DNA of 64,000 nt. Source: Heliocidaris erythrogramma (Eukaryota; Echinodermata; Echinoidea; Camarodonta; Echinometridae). Both the position numbers and the translations under genes were made by a program. The number at the start of each line of letters is the position of its first letter. Positions within the stretch are counted from its first letter, which is position 1. The DNA lies in contig CM046853.1 of NCBI GenBank assembly GCA_025617745.1, positions 16,039,174-16,103,173 of the forward strand. Reading direction: 5' to 3'. Below, piece after piece: positions 11,331-25,085 of this stretch. The notes under the pieces were generated by a model. The model made no database searches, had not been told where the DNA came from, and saw nothing but the letters and a program-made list of their open reading frames with translations.

Positions 11331-12361
11331 ATGTCAGAAGAGTAAACCAAAGTTTTAGAAGCCGCAAAAGAGCAACAGCTTCAGAATCCCATTATTTAGG
11401 CCAATCCCTTGCTATTGAAAGAAAGACAGAAGAAAAAAATGTTCTGGATGAAAGAGACAAAAAAATCTCTTGAAAGTATTTTTTTACCAAGCCAAGCCAT
11501 CCAGGATGTTTATAATAATCTTCCAAACATAGAAAGGAAGTACAAAATGTGCTCATAAATATTACATTGTTTGCATGTTATTGACGACCTTTTTTTGACA
11601 ACGTATGACCCCCAAGCACGGCTTGTAGTTTTGTACACACATCTCACTCGAGCTGGATGAAGAGATCACTACAAAAGTGTTATCTCAAGGTTATCTACGT
11701 GAGCAACATATCTTATGTAGTCACTTTGGCACCATTAATCTGGGGATCATCTTCATGTCTCGCCGGTTGGTTTTAAGGGGGATCATTCGCATGCCATAAC
11801 GGATCTTTATCATTTAAAATTTACATTTCCATCACGAACGAAAAGCTTCCAAGATGATAAGATGTTCATCTTTTTTTGCAAGAAATACATTCTACACGGG
11901 GAATGTTCTTACATTTCTATATTCGTCGCCTATAGTATACGGTAAATCCAGATAGAGTGTGAATTATGCTGCAGGGCGCCAGTTTTCTTGAAAAGCTAAG
12001 GGTTGGTTGGCAGGCTGATTTTGAATTCTGAATATACTAACAAAAGATGCATTTATCATTTTCAGTCGAAGAGAGATTAAGATGTCGGTTTAAAAAAAGG
12101 AATACAGAAGAATCTTTTTTACAAATAAAAAAAAAATGGTACAAAAAAAAACGTGAGACTGGAATTGAGCCAAAGACTGGCTGGCAGGCTGACTTGTGTT
12201 ATATTATGAATATTGAAAGAGAGGTCTATTTACCATTTCTAGTACACGGATGTTTAAAATTTGAATGAAAAAAATACAACTTGGGAAAATATCTTATGGT
12301 ATAAACAACAGTGAGACTTGAATTATGTCGGTAGGCTTTATGCAGATCGTTGTTGAAGTTC

Positions 12362-12888
12362 TTAAAGGGATACGCCACCAGGCGGCCGTGGGGAAAGTCA
12401 GGATTGCGTAAGCCCCATTGACTCGTACACAAAGTTTGTGCGTCGAACGCGTCCGTCGGACTGCTGGGATTACATTTCGGACTGCACGAAGCCGACCGAA
12501 TTTCGCACGAGAGCTCGAGCTCAGGCGGAGCGTGCATGTTGTGCTGCGACCAGTCTGTTCAAAGTTTTGCTTTGCCGCGGGGCAACGGCTAGTCCACCTA
12601 GTGGACTGTATTGAATAATGCAAGCAGACCAAGCGGACGTTGAGGGCGAGTGACTTACCCAAATTTGTCGATCCTCAATACATTTTTTTCGGGGAGTAGT
12701 GGAGTCGCGCGATCAGCGGCTTTGCGCGGTAAGTGGAGTATGAATCAATGGCGTGTGAGTGTGTGGGGGATCGGAAGCGGACGATTAAGAATTAAAATCG
12801 GACTAGGCAACGGCATGATCAGGTAACGATCACGGTGCCCTCTCGCGGCATAACAACCTCCACAATCTGCGGTTGAGTATCCCTTTAA
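12362..12888. mobile_element. CpG-rich miniature element with TTAAAGGGATAC ends
   Basis: The element begins TTAAAGGGATAC and ends GTATCCCTTTAA, a 12-base perfect terminal inverted repeat. The 527-bp interior is much richer in GC and CpG than the flanks and contains the palindrome AGTCCACCTAGTGGACT near 12590-12606. Open frames of 66-122 codons occur on both strands because stops are rare in GC-rich DNA; none resembles a known protein. TTAA at both ends would suit a TTAA-targeting (piggyBac-like) element, but that class is a guess. Confidence 0.65.
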
Positions 12889-13075
12889 TTACCTCTTTTA
12901 GAAATGGGACACAACGTGAAGCATGATGTTGGGCATTATTGTTGTTGTCATGGAAGGTATAACGTCAAGTTTTAACAACATGGAAGTAACCTCTTGATAA
13001 ATGATTATGTAATTATAATTAGTATGTTTTAAACTCGGAAGAACAAGGCGTGTGAGGAAAATTTATAATACTTAC

Positions 13076-13198
13076 GTATACAGGTCTTCCCGTCTTCTTC
13101 CAAGAGATAGCCTTGTTCACAGTGGCATCTAAAACTTCCCAGAGTATTAATACATCTCTGATTGCACGGCCGAGGCTCCATACCACATTCATTTTGAT
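13076..13198 (-). CDS. Nephronectin-like, exon 4: calcium-binding EGF repeat 2
   Basis: This 123-nt phase 1-1 exon encodes a calcium-binding EGF domain. The split codon from exon 3 rebuilds Asp, giving DQNEC. The spacing is C-x6-C-x3-C-x8-C-x-C-x12-[13 protein letters not shown] fits the Asn beta-hydroxylation consensus. The segment [16 protein letters not shown] is strikingly like the second repeat of nephronectin and EGFL6, where a Pro-Arg-Pro-Cys stretch is also found. Splice sites are CTTCAACAG (acceptor) and GTAAG (donor) on the minus strand. It is one of the strongest single exons for the family call. Confidence 0.93.
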
Positions 13199-15008
13199 CT
13201 GTTGAAGGGATACAAAAAAGAATAATTAATTGTTAATTCATACAGGAGATTCCTTAATGGAATTTACATATCTCTTTAAACGTAGATATGAAAATCAATT
13301 AAGGGAAAATAGGAATTATTATATGCCGTATGAAATGTGTATATTTTGAGGACCATATCTGCCATATCCCTCTACTTATTTTGATATACTCATTAATCAT
13401 TCTCTCATTATAATGTGGTGTTCCCTGAAATTGTATGTCTATACTGTGGAGCATTGAATGACTTTTATTCCAATGTACTCGTATTACGGACGGCAATACG
13501 TGGTCGGGTCATATCAACACTCAACTGTCGATCTGGTTATTTGAACAGACGATGACATGAAATTATAGTTAACATCCCTCACTTTAAAGCTGTAAAACGA
13601 AGAACATTCATCCATAGCATCCATTGATATTAGATTGTCAGCAATTTTTTTTTTGGTGATGTCTGTATTAAAGCTGTGTATTTAATAACCCAATAAATTT
13701 TGAAAGAAGACCCTCAACAATCATTGATGTCATAACTTAAAGACACGCCCTCCAAGATTCCCTCTTCTATGTAAACAGCCCACCCTCATAGCAGTTGAAC
13801 ACATGATATTATAAACAAACATCTGAGTATTGGTCTGAGAGGACAAATGCTGGGTCATGGTAAGGGGTAAAACCAAGGTATCAAATGAGATTAAGTGCCA
13901 GCAAAGTAACTCAGAGGGGTACAACACTTTAAGTCAAAGGATATCTTTTGACAGAATATCATTTGGACAGAGGACTTCACTGAATAGACAGATATAAAAA
14001 TCTAGCTGACAGTTTTTATTTTATACACATTGTTCTGCCTGAGATATATAAGCCAATATGCAGAAGTAAATAAAGTACATCAGGCATCGTTACAGAAATT
14101 AATATTTCTTTGATATTTTAGCTTGACTTCAAGTCTATGGTCAATTACTTCAAAACGACACATTCCTTCAAAGTTCGAGGCCAGTATCATCTAAGATCGT
14201 TGACACTTTTTACGTTTGCCAAAACAACCGTGACAATTCGTCCCATTCGTCTTTAAAGGATTCGTGCCATACTTCATTTACTCGCACAGTAGGAAATACA
14301 AACATTGCCCCTGCTACGACAATATCATCAAATGACAGATACGTTCTTTCAAAAGAAAGTCATCTTCTTTATTTAAAAAGAAATGTTTATAGCAGGATGT
14401 TTGTCACTCCCTGTCACCTAATCACAGCAATCTTCCCCATACTATTTTTGCAGGTGATTTTTCAAACTGTGCGCATCTTCGGACCAATTAGCTTCCCGTA
14501 GTCTCCACACCATCCCCATAAAGAGCCATTAAGTGGGCGAGTGTTTCTGGTTTGAATAAAATAATAGGTATTTTGTTACGCGTAGCATGACCATGGTGAC
14601 AGGAGCTTTTGAAACCTGTATTAGGTCGTAATGACCGGTTGGGAGGAATAAGGATTTTTTATCATTTTAATAGCAGGAGGAGGAGATCCAGCAAGGTGAG
14701 GAATGTCAAAAGTTGATCTGCCCACTAACATTTTTTTTCAGTAGTATTATTTTTTGTCTAAATCTGTATTGAATCAAAATTCACAACTCGTTTATTAATG
14801 AAACGAAGTTTATTGGAAAGTAAATCATCACATTTCCTATTCGCAAGTACGCGACTCGAAATGATGACAGTTTTTTTGTCTGTAAAACACAAGACATATC
14901 AAACATGTTCAGTAGAACATATTGACAGCCTTTTAGCTTTGCAAAGTGACAGTGTTTGAGTACTTAATGCATGGATACAACAGATCATCCTAATATACGA
15001 TACCCCCT

Positions 15009-15025
15009 CCCCCCCCCCCCCCCCC
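15009..15025. repeat. C17 homopolymer
   Basis: Seventeen consecutive C follow a further CCCCCT. The tract is isolated in AT-rich intron. Confidence 0.9.
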
Positions 15026-15571
15026 ATATATGGTCGCCGTTATGAGCAAATAATTATGATCAATGTAGTTTTCGTAGAAAATTACATTATTGATTTCCGT
15101 TTTCTTTCAAAAGAAACGAACATTCTCTACAAAATAAGCAATGAAATCCTTTTCTCCAGGTAAGTTATCATCTGATCATGATGATAACCCCCAGCCTAAC
15201 GTAGGCCATTACGTTAATTACCCTATCAAAATCGACCCTAATTTCCTAATGTTGGTCTGGATGTGTCATGAATTTCGTCTCGGTCGAAGTGAAATGATTC
15301 TTATCGACATCGAGAGAGGTGTTCCCATTAGGCTAAGTACACCATAAAGCATCCAGTACAAATTTTGTTATCTCTATACTAAATAACAGTCTGCGTACGC
15401 GGATAGTGGCGCCACAGCATTAAAAAAATGCAGTGGTGAAAAGAGGCTTTCACGGATGTACCAGGAGGTATGTGAATGGGTGAGTGTAACTGAACTATAG
15501 GCACAGGGTAATTAACCAAGCTTTTATGAAACTTGTTTCTGTCATTCGGATTATTCAGTGTTTACTTTACA

Positions 15572-15607
15572 GAAAGGCATAACGGAAAGTAGGCATAACG
15601 GAAAGTA
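15572..15607. repeat. Short tandem duplication AGGCATAACGGAAAGT
   Basis: A 17-base unit, AAAGGCATAACGGAAAGT followed by AGGCATAACGGAAAGT, occurs twice in direct tandem. About 160 bases to the right, near 15758-15797, a second short tandem (unit ATATTTGCAGTATAGT) also occurs twice. Confidence 0.8.
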
Positions 15608-16019
15608 GCCATACTTTTTGTTGTTATAAGCAATGGGAAAGGCAGAGCTCCATTTGCAATTAAGCAAATAGTTCCACTGAATTAAACGTTTCGTTGACAG
15701 AAAAGCAAGGAGTACGACTGCCACAAAAATGATACGTACAATAGACGCAAACGGAGTACTATATAGCATATTTGCAGTATAGTATATTTGCAGTATATAG
15801 CCTTGGCCCCGTTATGTTTCAAATCCATATGTCTATACTTCCAAAAACGATTGCAGTTGGTTTTTAACACACCTTGCATTAAAAAAGGGCTATCCGATTT
15901 CCAAATAGTAGTTGTAAGATAATGTAACTTTTGTTCGATAGCAACATGACTCTTGTCTAAATTGGTAACAAAATACAAAGAGGAACATAAGTGTTCATAG
16001 ATATGATGTTGTTTCTTAC

Positions 16020-16112
16020 CTGCATTACAATTTGCTCCTGTATATCCCGGCTCACATCGACATTGGTTTGGTGCTACACAGGTTCCATGTACACAACCCG
16101 CTTCACAGATTG
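16020..16112 (-). CDS. Nephronectin-like, exon 3: EGF-like repeat 1
   Basis: This 93-nt phase 1-1 exon encodes a short six-cysteine EGF-like domain spaced C-x3-C-x4-C-x5-C-x-C-x8-C. It has the pattern CEAGCVHGTCVAPNQCRC followed by GYTGANC. Joined to exon 2 it starts TPICEAGC. The same compact first repeat (GC-x-HG-x-C, P-N-x-C-x-C, GYxGxxC) follows the N-terminal Cys-Cys segment in nephronectin and EGFL6. Splice sites are AATTTACAG (acceptor) and GTAAGA (donor) on the minus strand. It is not a calcium-binding repeat. Confidence 0.92.
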
Positions 16113-18933
16113 CTGTAAATTGAAAGAAAAAGGATAATTGATGTAGGTCATAATTAGGATCAAAGATAAATCTTAAGAAATCAGATAACGCATTAATAAC
16201 ATGAAGTGGGTTATCTATAAAATGTAAGGCAAATAGTTATAAATATGAAAACATGTTTTGATGACTACGCAAAAAGAAAACCACGAAATACTGAGACCAC
16301 CCAGGTAAAATGTTTGGGGCTTGAATCTCAGGAGGCAAAAATGTTTCATGACATAAAAATGAACATAACTATTTCCTCATTATCAACCACCAGACTCTTA
16401 GTTTGAGAGTTTGATTATCAATGTTGCTAAAGGGTATATGTTTGCTCTAAATTATTATTACTGACAACATTCACGATTTTCAACGTGAGGTTCATAATAT
16501 TAGTTTATATATTTATTCATTCATTGATTTACACATTTGTTTGTTTGCATAGGTCTTTAACATTTACGTATTGTGTTTGTCGATAGAAAGTTATAACGGT
16601 TAATGTATTTCCATCAATTTTTCAAGCTCAAAATCGTCACATTGAGGACAAAAGATTAAATGATTTGTTAAGACTCTATCATAGTTTTTCTCTCTGTCAT
16701 TTTCTTTCATCGTTAAAATATCCCGCCTCTCTCTGCCTCTGTACACCTTATCCTCCCCCAGATTCCTTAAGAACCCAAGTCGGTTGCATATGTTCCTAAT
16801 CAGTGGGTAGTTGAAATACATATTTTAGGTCAAACTTATTGGCTGTTCGTGTCAATCTCAATCACGATTTAAATCCATTTTACCAAACAACCCCATCAGT
16901 TATCTCAATACATCTCACTAACAACGTAATATTTTATGTATGGGGGATGTGTTTCCGGTCCAGCTTATATCACTTATACCAATTTCGTCACATATTCCCT
17001 TGGGTAAGATTTTTTTGTTGAATAAATAATGAAACTTTGGCAAATCCTATAATAAGTATTATAGCATTAATAGAAGGTAACAATTCCTGACCATTTTCTA
17101 TTTGCTTCAACTCATATTCTATCAATACAACAGAAGAGCATTTAATTTCCTGTCATTCACTTCCGTGACTTCACTGGAAGATAACAAAATGAACAATTTC
17201 AATCTTTGAGAGCCATCTATTGTACAGAAGACTTTGGGGCACAAAATGGGCAAAAATGTCACTCATAATGACCACCATCAACCATGTCAACTTGTAGAAA
17301 TAAAGAGGTTTTTACTTCAAAGCGGCGGGATACAGTTGATTTATCATGCTATCAGTTTGATCTTTACAGTTTGTGCCACTTTTCTTTTTTCATAGCAAAC
17401 ATCACACATCTCTTCAAGTAGTAACAGACAGACAACATAATACAGGACCACTAGACTCATTGTCCAGTGAAGCCGGCCTGGCGACTTGTGGTCAGTCTGT
17501 GTTCATTCATCCTAAACACTGACCGTTATCTTGTCCAAAAGTTGACCGTTTTAGTGGCCTTTTATCATTTCCTTTGATAAAAAGGAAAAGGTTCTGACTT
17601 TGCAAATGGATAATTACGGTTCGATTATGGTCCTTTGAGTTGTATGAGTTCTCTATTAGACTTATAAAAATGCACAATGTCGGAACCCAAAAAGTATTGA
17701 TTGTACAAGATTGTACAACAGAAAATAGAAACGCAAATAAGCTCTCGAGTTTGTCCGCATATACATTTTTTTCCAAAATGTAATAATAACCAACTTAGAT
17801 TAAGGCCGTACTGAATGTAGGATTTACATGAAATGTTGTCAAGTGGGATGAAGTATAGTCCTAGAATATAGACATTTTAAAAAGAAAATAAGACATCTTC
17901 ATCTGTACGACTTATGATTCAATTTTATATTCCAAAGCTTTAGCATGGGAGTTTATTAACATGATTTGATAATGTACATTCTTTCCCAAAACGTCAGATC
18001 AAATAAGTTTGATGGTGAAACCCTGTTTCACTTTGGATAATTCAAATCATTTTTTCAGCGACAACTGTTGTTTAAAAATAATTCGTTCCATAGATATTCA
18101 GAGTCAAACAAAATGCGCTGAAATGTCAGCATTGTTACTTCCTTATTCGAAGTGATCTGCTCAAAATCTAGGGAGATCATAGAACTAATAGAACTGCACG
18201 AAGTCATATTCATTGTGGCAACGAACCCTGATATTCCCGATGAAATGTACTGAATGAATCAACTTGACAGATTTTGTGCGATGAAAATAATACTTTTGCG
18301 TCCTCTTTTAGAGATCTTCACGCGGGAATCGTGTCGTCCACACAGAAATCCCTCGAATCGAAAATAAAAACGTTTTTCATCCCTTTTTGACGTGATGTCG
18401 CTGACCTGCACAGACAGGACGTTACCTTGGTGTACAAGTACTTGGTGCCTTGGGAGTGCCTCTGAGCATCTCGAAACTGTAACGCTTGTTTCGTTGAGAC
18501 AATGGCAAAAAAAAAACAACTTTTCACTTCTAATTACTTCTGTTTGTATTTGAGGCTTTACATTTTGTACTGAAATTCAACTCGTATTCTATTAATATTC
18601 CCATCGGTAAATAATGTTAATACGATCATAATTTATGCCCTCTTTCTGAGCATTGTGTCGGAAGGCCGAAATGTACAAAGCGTAGCTCATATAGAGGGTT
18701 AGATAATAGCAATATCATAAGCCTACTTATATCTCAAAAAAGCCAGGAAAACTGGAAATCCTAGACACAGGTTGTTCTGTAGGACCCATGCTGCAAGGAA
18801 TCATCAGAAAACGGCAATATGAACATTCATAAAACTTAATATGTAACTTACGTAATGCTGGCATCCCCATGTACTCTTCGCGTAGTGCGGGTCTATATAG
18901 GGAACCACCCGAGTACATATCATTTGTCTGTTT

Positions 18934-19062
18934 TGTTTGCTTGTTTGTTTGCTTGTTTGTTGTTGTTGTTTTTTGTTCTTTTTTTTGGGGGGGGGGGGTT
19001 GGGGGTTGGTTTGTTTTGTTTTGTTGTTTTGTTTTGTTTTGTTTTGTTTTTTGTTAGAGATG
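18934..19062. repeat. T/G-rich low-complexity tract with G12 run
   Basis: Runs of TTTG and TTG repeats flank a stretch of T8 and about G12. Cys/Phe/Val-rich open frames on both strands here are composition artefacts. Confidence 0.85.
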
Positions 19063-20782
19063 ACACCAAACAACAGGTGGATGAATTCAGAAGGTGTGAC
19101 GTATCTGGAGAAGATGCGGGGGCGGGAGGGAGAAGGCAAACCAGAGAGAAACCACCTTCAACCCGTTACCATGGTAATTCGTACAACTTCCAACATCAAT
19201 CTTGGAGTCGTGAGGACATGTACAGCACTGGACAATACTGATATAGAAAAATTGGAAGAGGGATGAGGACCATGTAATGCTTGAAACTGGTATATGAAGT
19301 GATACGAAGAGTGTAGTTTGGAACTGTACAGTCTTCACAGTAATATAAGATTTTGAACAGAGGCAAAGATAGCTACTGAGATATAATCATTTTTTAATCA
19401 AGATTTTCTTTTCCGGAGCAGCTATTCTTATTTTAGCACTATCCAATAACAAAAACAAAACAAAACAAAAGAGAAGCTTTCTGTAAATTGCATATTATTA
19501 CAATTATTATAAATTCCCGATGGTAACTCAATCACTTCAGAAGTAATTAAAATAAAATTTCAAATACTTATTCGAGTGTTTGTCACTAGACTTTTGTAAT
19601 TATAATATTAAGAAGCCGTCACACATCCACTTCAACACGCTTCTATACATTAACATTTTCTAGTTGCAGCTAAATTATTTGAAACCTAAGGTTTTCAATC
19701 TTCAGAATAATTACAGATTTGCCCAGACGAACCACTGTCGAAAGTCCATGATTTATTTATGGCATGACTAAAATCTTCGTCAAGAATCAAGGTGAATAAG
19801 AAAATGAAAATCATTTGTCATAGTTGGGTTTATATATATTGCCTCCACTGATCGTTAACGGATTTTTTGTCCCAGAACTTCTTTTTCTCGAAATAAATTG
19901 CAACCCTGGGAATTGTAAAAACAAAGCACATATTCAACATGCTAAATGGTACACGAGCCTCATATTTTGAAATGTTTAACCTACAATCTAACCTAAATTG
20001 TCATACAATGCATGCGTGTGGGCTGGAATCGAGGTAACTTTCAATTCTGTGTAAGTTTTTCTTTTAAAATTAATGTTAGGTTAGAATAAGATGACACGAC
20101 AGCAGCTGTTTTTCAAATGACATATTTCCCTACACAGAGTGGTACCGGAACAAAATGTATAAATGTAGATATACATGTATATCCATGAGCGATCCGTTGA
20201 AAATATTAATAGACGTTCGCGATTCAATAAAACATGAATTACTTTGTTTGTTTAGAAAAAATAAATACAAGTTCGATGTGCGTCCTCCTTCTGTTTTTCG
20301 ACTTAAATTCAGTGATTTAAATTGATAAATGGAAATCTTTGGAATATTTAAAAATGTCGGCTGCATATATATGCCAATCCATTTCAGAGAGGAGGTACGT
20401 GGGTAGTGAAGGAAAAAAAATCTCTAGATATCATCATTTAATGCTCCTTGATATTAAAGCCTATGAATATTTTTTTTTCACTTGATGACAGACTGATTTT
20501 TTTTTTCATTTTTGGATTTTACCATTGGATTGAGAAGTGACAGTAGACGAAGCAGCGAGACTACCTTCTTAAATAAGTATGGGTAGCAATGAACTCCTAG
20601 AAAAACGTCGAGTTATTTGTGATTATGTTTACCATTTGCCTTCCCTCTTGTTCCATGGATACCTAGAAAATGCTGATCAATTTTTTTAAAAGATCTTGTC
20701 CTAATAATAGGCATTTTAACATTATTTTTTTTCTTCCTGTCGTGCCCAGTCTACATAATCATTTAAATAATCATCCTTATAC

Positions 20783-20790
20783 GTGCGCGC

Positions 20791-20822
<32 letters not shown>
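20783..20822. repeat. Compound (GC)n(GT)n(GA)n microsatellite
   Basis: A short GCGCGC run passes into GTGTGT and then GAGAGA in one block. Alternating CG/TG steps favour Z-DNA. Confidence 0.9.
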
Positions 20823-21805
20823 AAAAGAAATACATAGAACGCCATACGAAAGTGAGTTAGACAAATAGAGAAAATTGATATCTGTATCTTACTCCAGATC
20901 ATTTTAATCCAAATTTTTACACAAGTTCAATACATTGTATGCATGCATGCTGTGCATGTGACAAGACACTGAGAAGATGGATTTTAGCATGTGACGTCGC
21001 AGACTGAGCAAATATTGGTAGAAATCATCACCCCTTTAACGTCACGAATGCTATTTCGATTTCTCGGAAAACCTCTATTTTCGATATCCGCTCGAGCTGA
21101 AGTGATCGACAGCATACAGATGATGTTCATTTTGTCGACATCACAAGAGCGATTGTAATACTGTAATACAAAATCAATGTTAATATGATATAATCTATGA
21201 ATTTCATAGTAAAGGTGTGTTTATCACTGGAGTAATCTTTTGTCTGATAGACTGTACATTGATGGATGAGTATGAACTAAATCAAATAAAAGACATTGTT
21301 CAAATTAATTATTCATCAAGATGATGGATATCATTCATTTCGTGCATGCTTTGATTAACGCTCATTGCACCTCACATAACAATTTGAATTAAATGTGCCA
21401 ATCTTTAAACCTGGGCGTCGATAAACAAGGCTTCGTTTATCTCATCCCTCCTTTTTATACAAGACACTTTTCTTTTTATATCCACAAAGAAATTAGCAGC
21501 TAATGATCATCATAAAGTGACACACAAATCCGCATATATAACTGGAGAGCGATTATTTTACCACATTGCACTTCAAAAACAAAGACACAAGGAGACCTGC
21601 TGTCAGAAGATTTATAGGTAATTGTATAAAAAAAATTCCCGAAATAAGAATCTAGATTTAGAGCCTAACCACCAAACTAAACGTACGTTACGTGGGCGGA
21701 ATCAGTCTGTTCACGTTTGTGCTAAATTAAAACTGGATTTAAAAAAAATAAAATCATAACCAGAAAGAGAAAATGGAGGATAGTGTGTTTCTCGTGTAAA
21801 AACGT

Positions 21806-22109
21806 TTAAAGTGGCATTAAACTGGTAATACTTAAACAGCGCCATCTTACAGTGACTGCTAAATTAAGATTATAATTTGAAAAATAATTGCATTTTATTT
21901 GGAATTTGGACAAACAGCTTGTTTGGATAATAGGCACATTTTATATTTCAATTATTTTTTGCTTTGGAAATGTGGAAAACTGCCTACAGGTACATTCTAA
22001 GCTTCTATAAACTAAAATGGGGCATGATGGGAAAATGAGAGGCACAGACACTTTTCAAATCTTGTTAATAGATGGCGCCATTTGGGGCTTCAGTTTACTG
22101 TCACTTTAA
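21806..22109. mobile_element. Miniature element with TTAAAGTG inverted ends
   Basis: The left end is TTAAAGTGGCATTAAACTGG; the right end is the inverted counterpart CAGTTTACTGTCACTTTAA. A second inverted pair lies just inside, GCGCCATCT on the left and AGATGGCGCC on the right. The element is 304 bp with no coding sequence. It resembles the TTAAAGGG-ended element at 12362-12888 only in its first bases, so a shared family is not claimed. Confidence 0.7.
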
Positions 22110-23555
22110 TTTTTTTCGGACCAAAAGTATACGGGAAATAGTGAAACCACAACTAGAAGAAAATACTGCATATATTCATTGGGAAGTTTCAATGAACTTG
22201 CAGATTTCTGCACATTTGGAAATAACAATCGAGAACTAATATAGGCTAATTGTGCATGGGGTTGAATGGGAGTTTCATTTTTCCTTTTAAGATAATACAA
22301 AACCTAATTGAAGCGGTAATACCATGTCATGATGACCTCATTTTAGTTTCCGATCTGGGCTTTTCTCGCAGTTGGACTTGAAGAAGTCAGAAACAGATTA
22401 CAAGGATACGATAATTTGGTGATTTAATTCGCTTTTTAAGTTATTGTGCATATATAATCCGATACAAGTTAATTGATTTATTGACTAGATGAAAATATTT
22501 TGTTTCAAAAATACAGCAATCCTGACGGATTCATACATCGAAAATAGCTGAATGCCAAACGTCATTAACAATGCTCATTCAAACTAAACATAATACTACG
22601 TTTTGAAATAGAGTATCTGGATCTACTTTCTGAATGTTCTTGAAATATTATTCATGGTCGCGGTAAAATATTTTAGCAGATAAAAGGAATATTGTTTCTT
22701 ATTTTGATCCTTAATTGTGCGTGCAAATTGAAAACATTTTATCTTAATTAAACCCCAAATCAGAACATGAACGCAATTTAAAGTATGTTTACAGCTAACA
22801 TGGTCAACCGCGGCGCCCAAGTTGTGGCTGGATCCGAAATAGAATTATCAAAACAACAAACATGATGATAAAGATGGGCATGTATTATGGCAATGCTTCC
22901 AACCATATCTTCCGTCAAGGCTGTCAGATTGTCAAATGTGCATTGTTGTGGTACATGAATTACAACCCCAATTCGGATGTGGAAAAGACAAGGATGAAAT
23001 GAGGGTTGAAATCAATCTTATTGTGACTGAACATTTGTGAAAACCCAACGTGATTTCCTCTTATTGAATTTAATTTAATTTAGGGTCTATAATAAATCAT
23101 CCTAAAAATCTAGGGATGCGAAATGTAACACATATGTTCAAATTATGGGTTGGTTAGTTGCCTGTCACACATGTTATTCTCACATTCATTTGCCGAAGCA
23201 GTCGAAATTTACAGCCATGGAAAAAATTATTACACCAAGAATGGTTACTGATAGCGTTGTTTTTGTGGTAAGAATGAAATAAAATATCATAAAAAGCAAA
23301 GTATAATTGCTGGAATTTGGTATTCATTCAATGAAATACAAAGACAAATCATTTTTGTTAATTTGTATGCATATGATAGTACCCTTATTACAGAAGCTTG
23401 GTCTAATAATTTTTTCCAGGGATTCAGGATTGTTTGGTAAGTTTTGCATTATATCGAAGAACGCGGAAAATGTTTATGGAAGAATAAAACCGCTTTATGT
23501 CTATAACAGACACTGGCCATTTGTGGGGAACGACTATGTTTTTCATTTTGTGACA

Positions 23556-23573
23556 CCCCCCCCCCCCCCCCCC
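23556..23573. repeat. C18 homopolymer
   Basis: Eighteen consecutive C lie inside a plus-strand open frame of no recognised coding value. Confidence 0.9.
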
Positions 23574-25085
23574 AACATTTCAACAGGTAGCTGAAATATA
23601 AAGCAGACATAGCACATGCTGCACGAAAAAAAAATGACCGTTAATATTGCACAAAGCTCACAACCCAGTCGTTCAGTTTGCACCACCGGCACACGCCGGA
23701 CAACAAATGTACACGTTCAATTATGTTTCTATGAATGGCAGTGATATGATAAATATCTCTCATACAACACCAAGTTCAAGGCGTGCACATGGAGCAGTTC
23801 AAGGCCGGTGAAATATTTCACCACTCCGTTCAAATCACGGCCACATTTCTAGCTAACCAATTCAAGGCACCTGCTATATTTGGACTCTACCCACAAGCAA
23901 TGCCAGAAATATTATCCACATTCAAATGGCATTCCCTCGTGCATGGTTAGGTTATGAGGTTTATCTCAGATATGTGTTGCTTCTGATCGTTTTGCAATCT
24001 CTACATCCCATCTGATGATGCATACTAATATTGAGCACGGTTAGATCAAAACGTGGTTTGGATAATGATAATATCCAAAATTTACAACAATGCTTTGTAT
24101 TTGATCATTATTCAGTACAACCCGTGGTCTTTCCTGACTCGACTTGTGAAATCCTTTAGCATGTTTAGTGTTCTATAATACTGGTTCATATCCATAGAGG
24201 GAGTGCGAAAAGTGAATGAATTGTAACACATGCATGACATTTGGTGTGAATATCACGATCTCTTTAATATGTTAAATTGGTAGCATGATTGGCACCCCTT
24301 GAATACACACCCCACACACTCTCACTAAAAGATAAACTGCTGATCAAGTTATACGTCTCACAGACACTGATACTTTACACTTTTGAAAATTGAATTTAGT
24401 AGTGGTTGATTGAAAAGCATTTTCGGAAACCATACAGAGTGTATAGTAATGTGAACCCGGTATGGTACATGGCTTGCCACAAGCCCAATTTTTGCCCAAA
24501 TGCCTCAATGAAATTATGATGTTTCACATTTTCTTTGAGGACTAAGAGCCCTACTCCAAAATAAAACTACATGTATATAATGGGGTATAAATTAGTAAGA
24601 CTAATCCCCAACTTTATTGTATTTATAGGAATTAATTTACCTACTCAAAATTTAGTGCAGCAAATTTCATTGAAAACCAGGGAAAACACATTATGCGACG
24701 AAGACAGGCAAATCAGATTCAGAAGTCGTCATAAGTGGCAAGTGGCGTTACGCTGGACTAAGATGGGCAAAAATGCAGGAAAGTCAACGGAGTTTGGGTA
24801 TTCAAAACGTCTATTTCACATCAATCATGAACTTAAAATTTAATAAAGTAAATCTTGAGGCATATATTAATGAAGGGTATGAAAGATGAGAGCAATCATT
24901 TTAGTTTTACTTTCTTGATGACACATGTAAATCAAATGATGGAGATGGCAGGTGGTAAGAACAGTTCGCTTGATCGTGGATGAAGAAAATTGAAAAGCCT
25001 GTACGAAATAACAAGTGATACATCATTCTCACACCAAACAAGAAAAAACGAATAACCAAACTTCCAAGCACATGGTTGGGTTCCC

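Larger units (their letters stand above)
7945..13075 (-). other. Intron between EGF2 and EGF3 exons
   Basis: This 5.1-kb intron is rich in simple and mobile sequence: a purine tract at 8999-9258, the inverted minisatellite at 10498-11105, a GA tract at 11219-11330 and the CpG-rich inverted-repeat element at 12362-12888. The intervals 7945-8998, 9259-10497 and 11331-12361 are AT-rich, with no gene or RNA that I can support. Confidence 0.75.
13199..16019 (-). other. Intron between EGF1 and EGF2 exons
   Basis: This 2.8-kb intron has GT-AG borders on the minus strand. It holds a 17-base C run at 15009-15025 and two short tandem duplications at 15572-15607 and 15758-15797. No gene or RNA is visible elsewhere in it. 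Confidence 0.8.

Noticed and set aside
12294-12662. Open frames of 66-122 codons on both strands
   Set aside because: They lie inside the GC-rich inverted-repeat element, where stop codons are scarce, and show no protein similarity.
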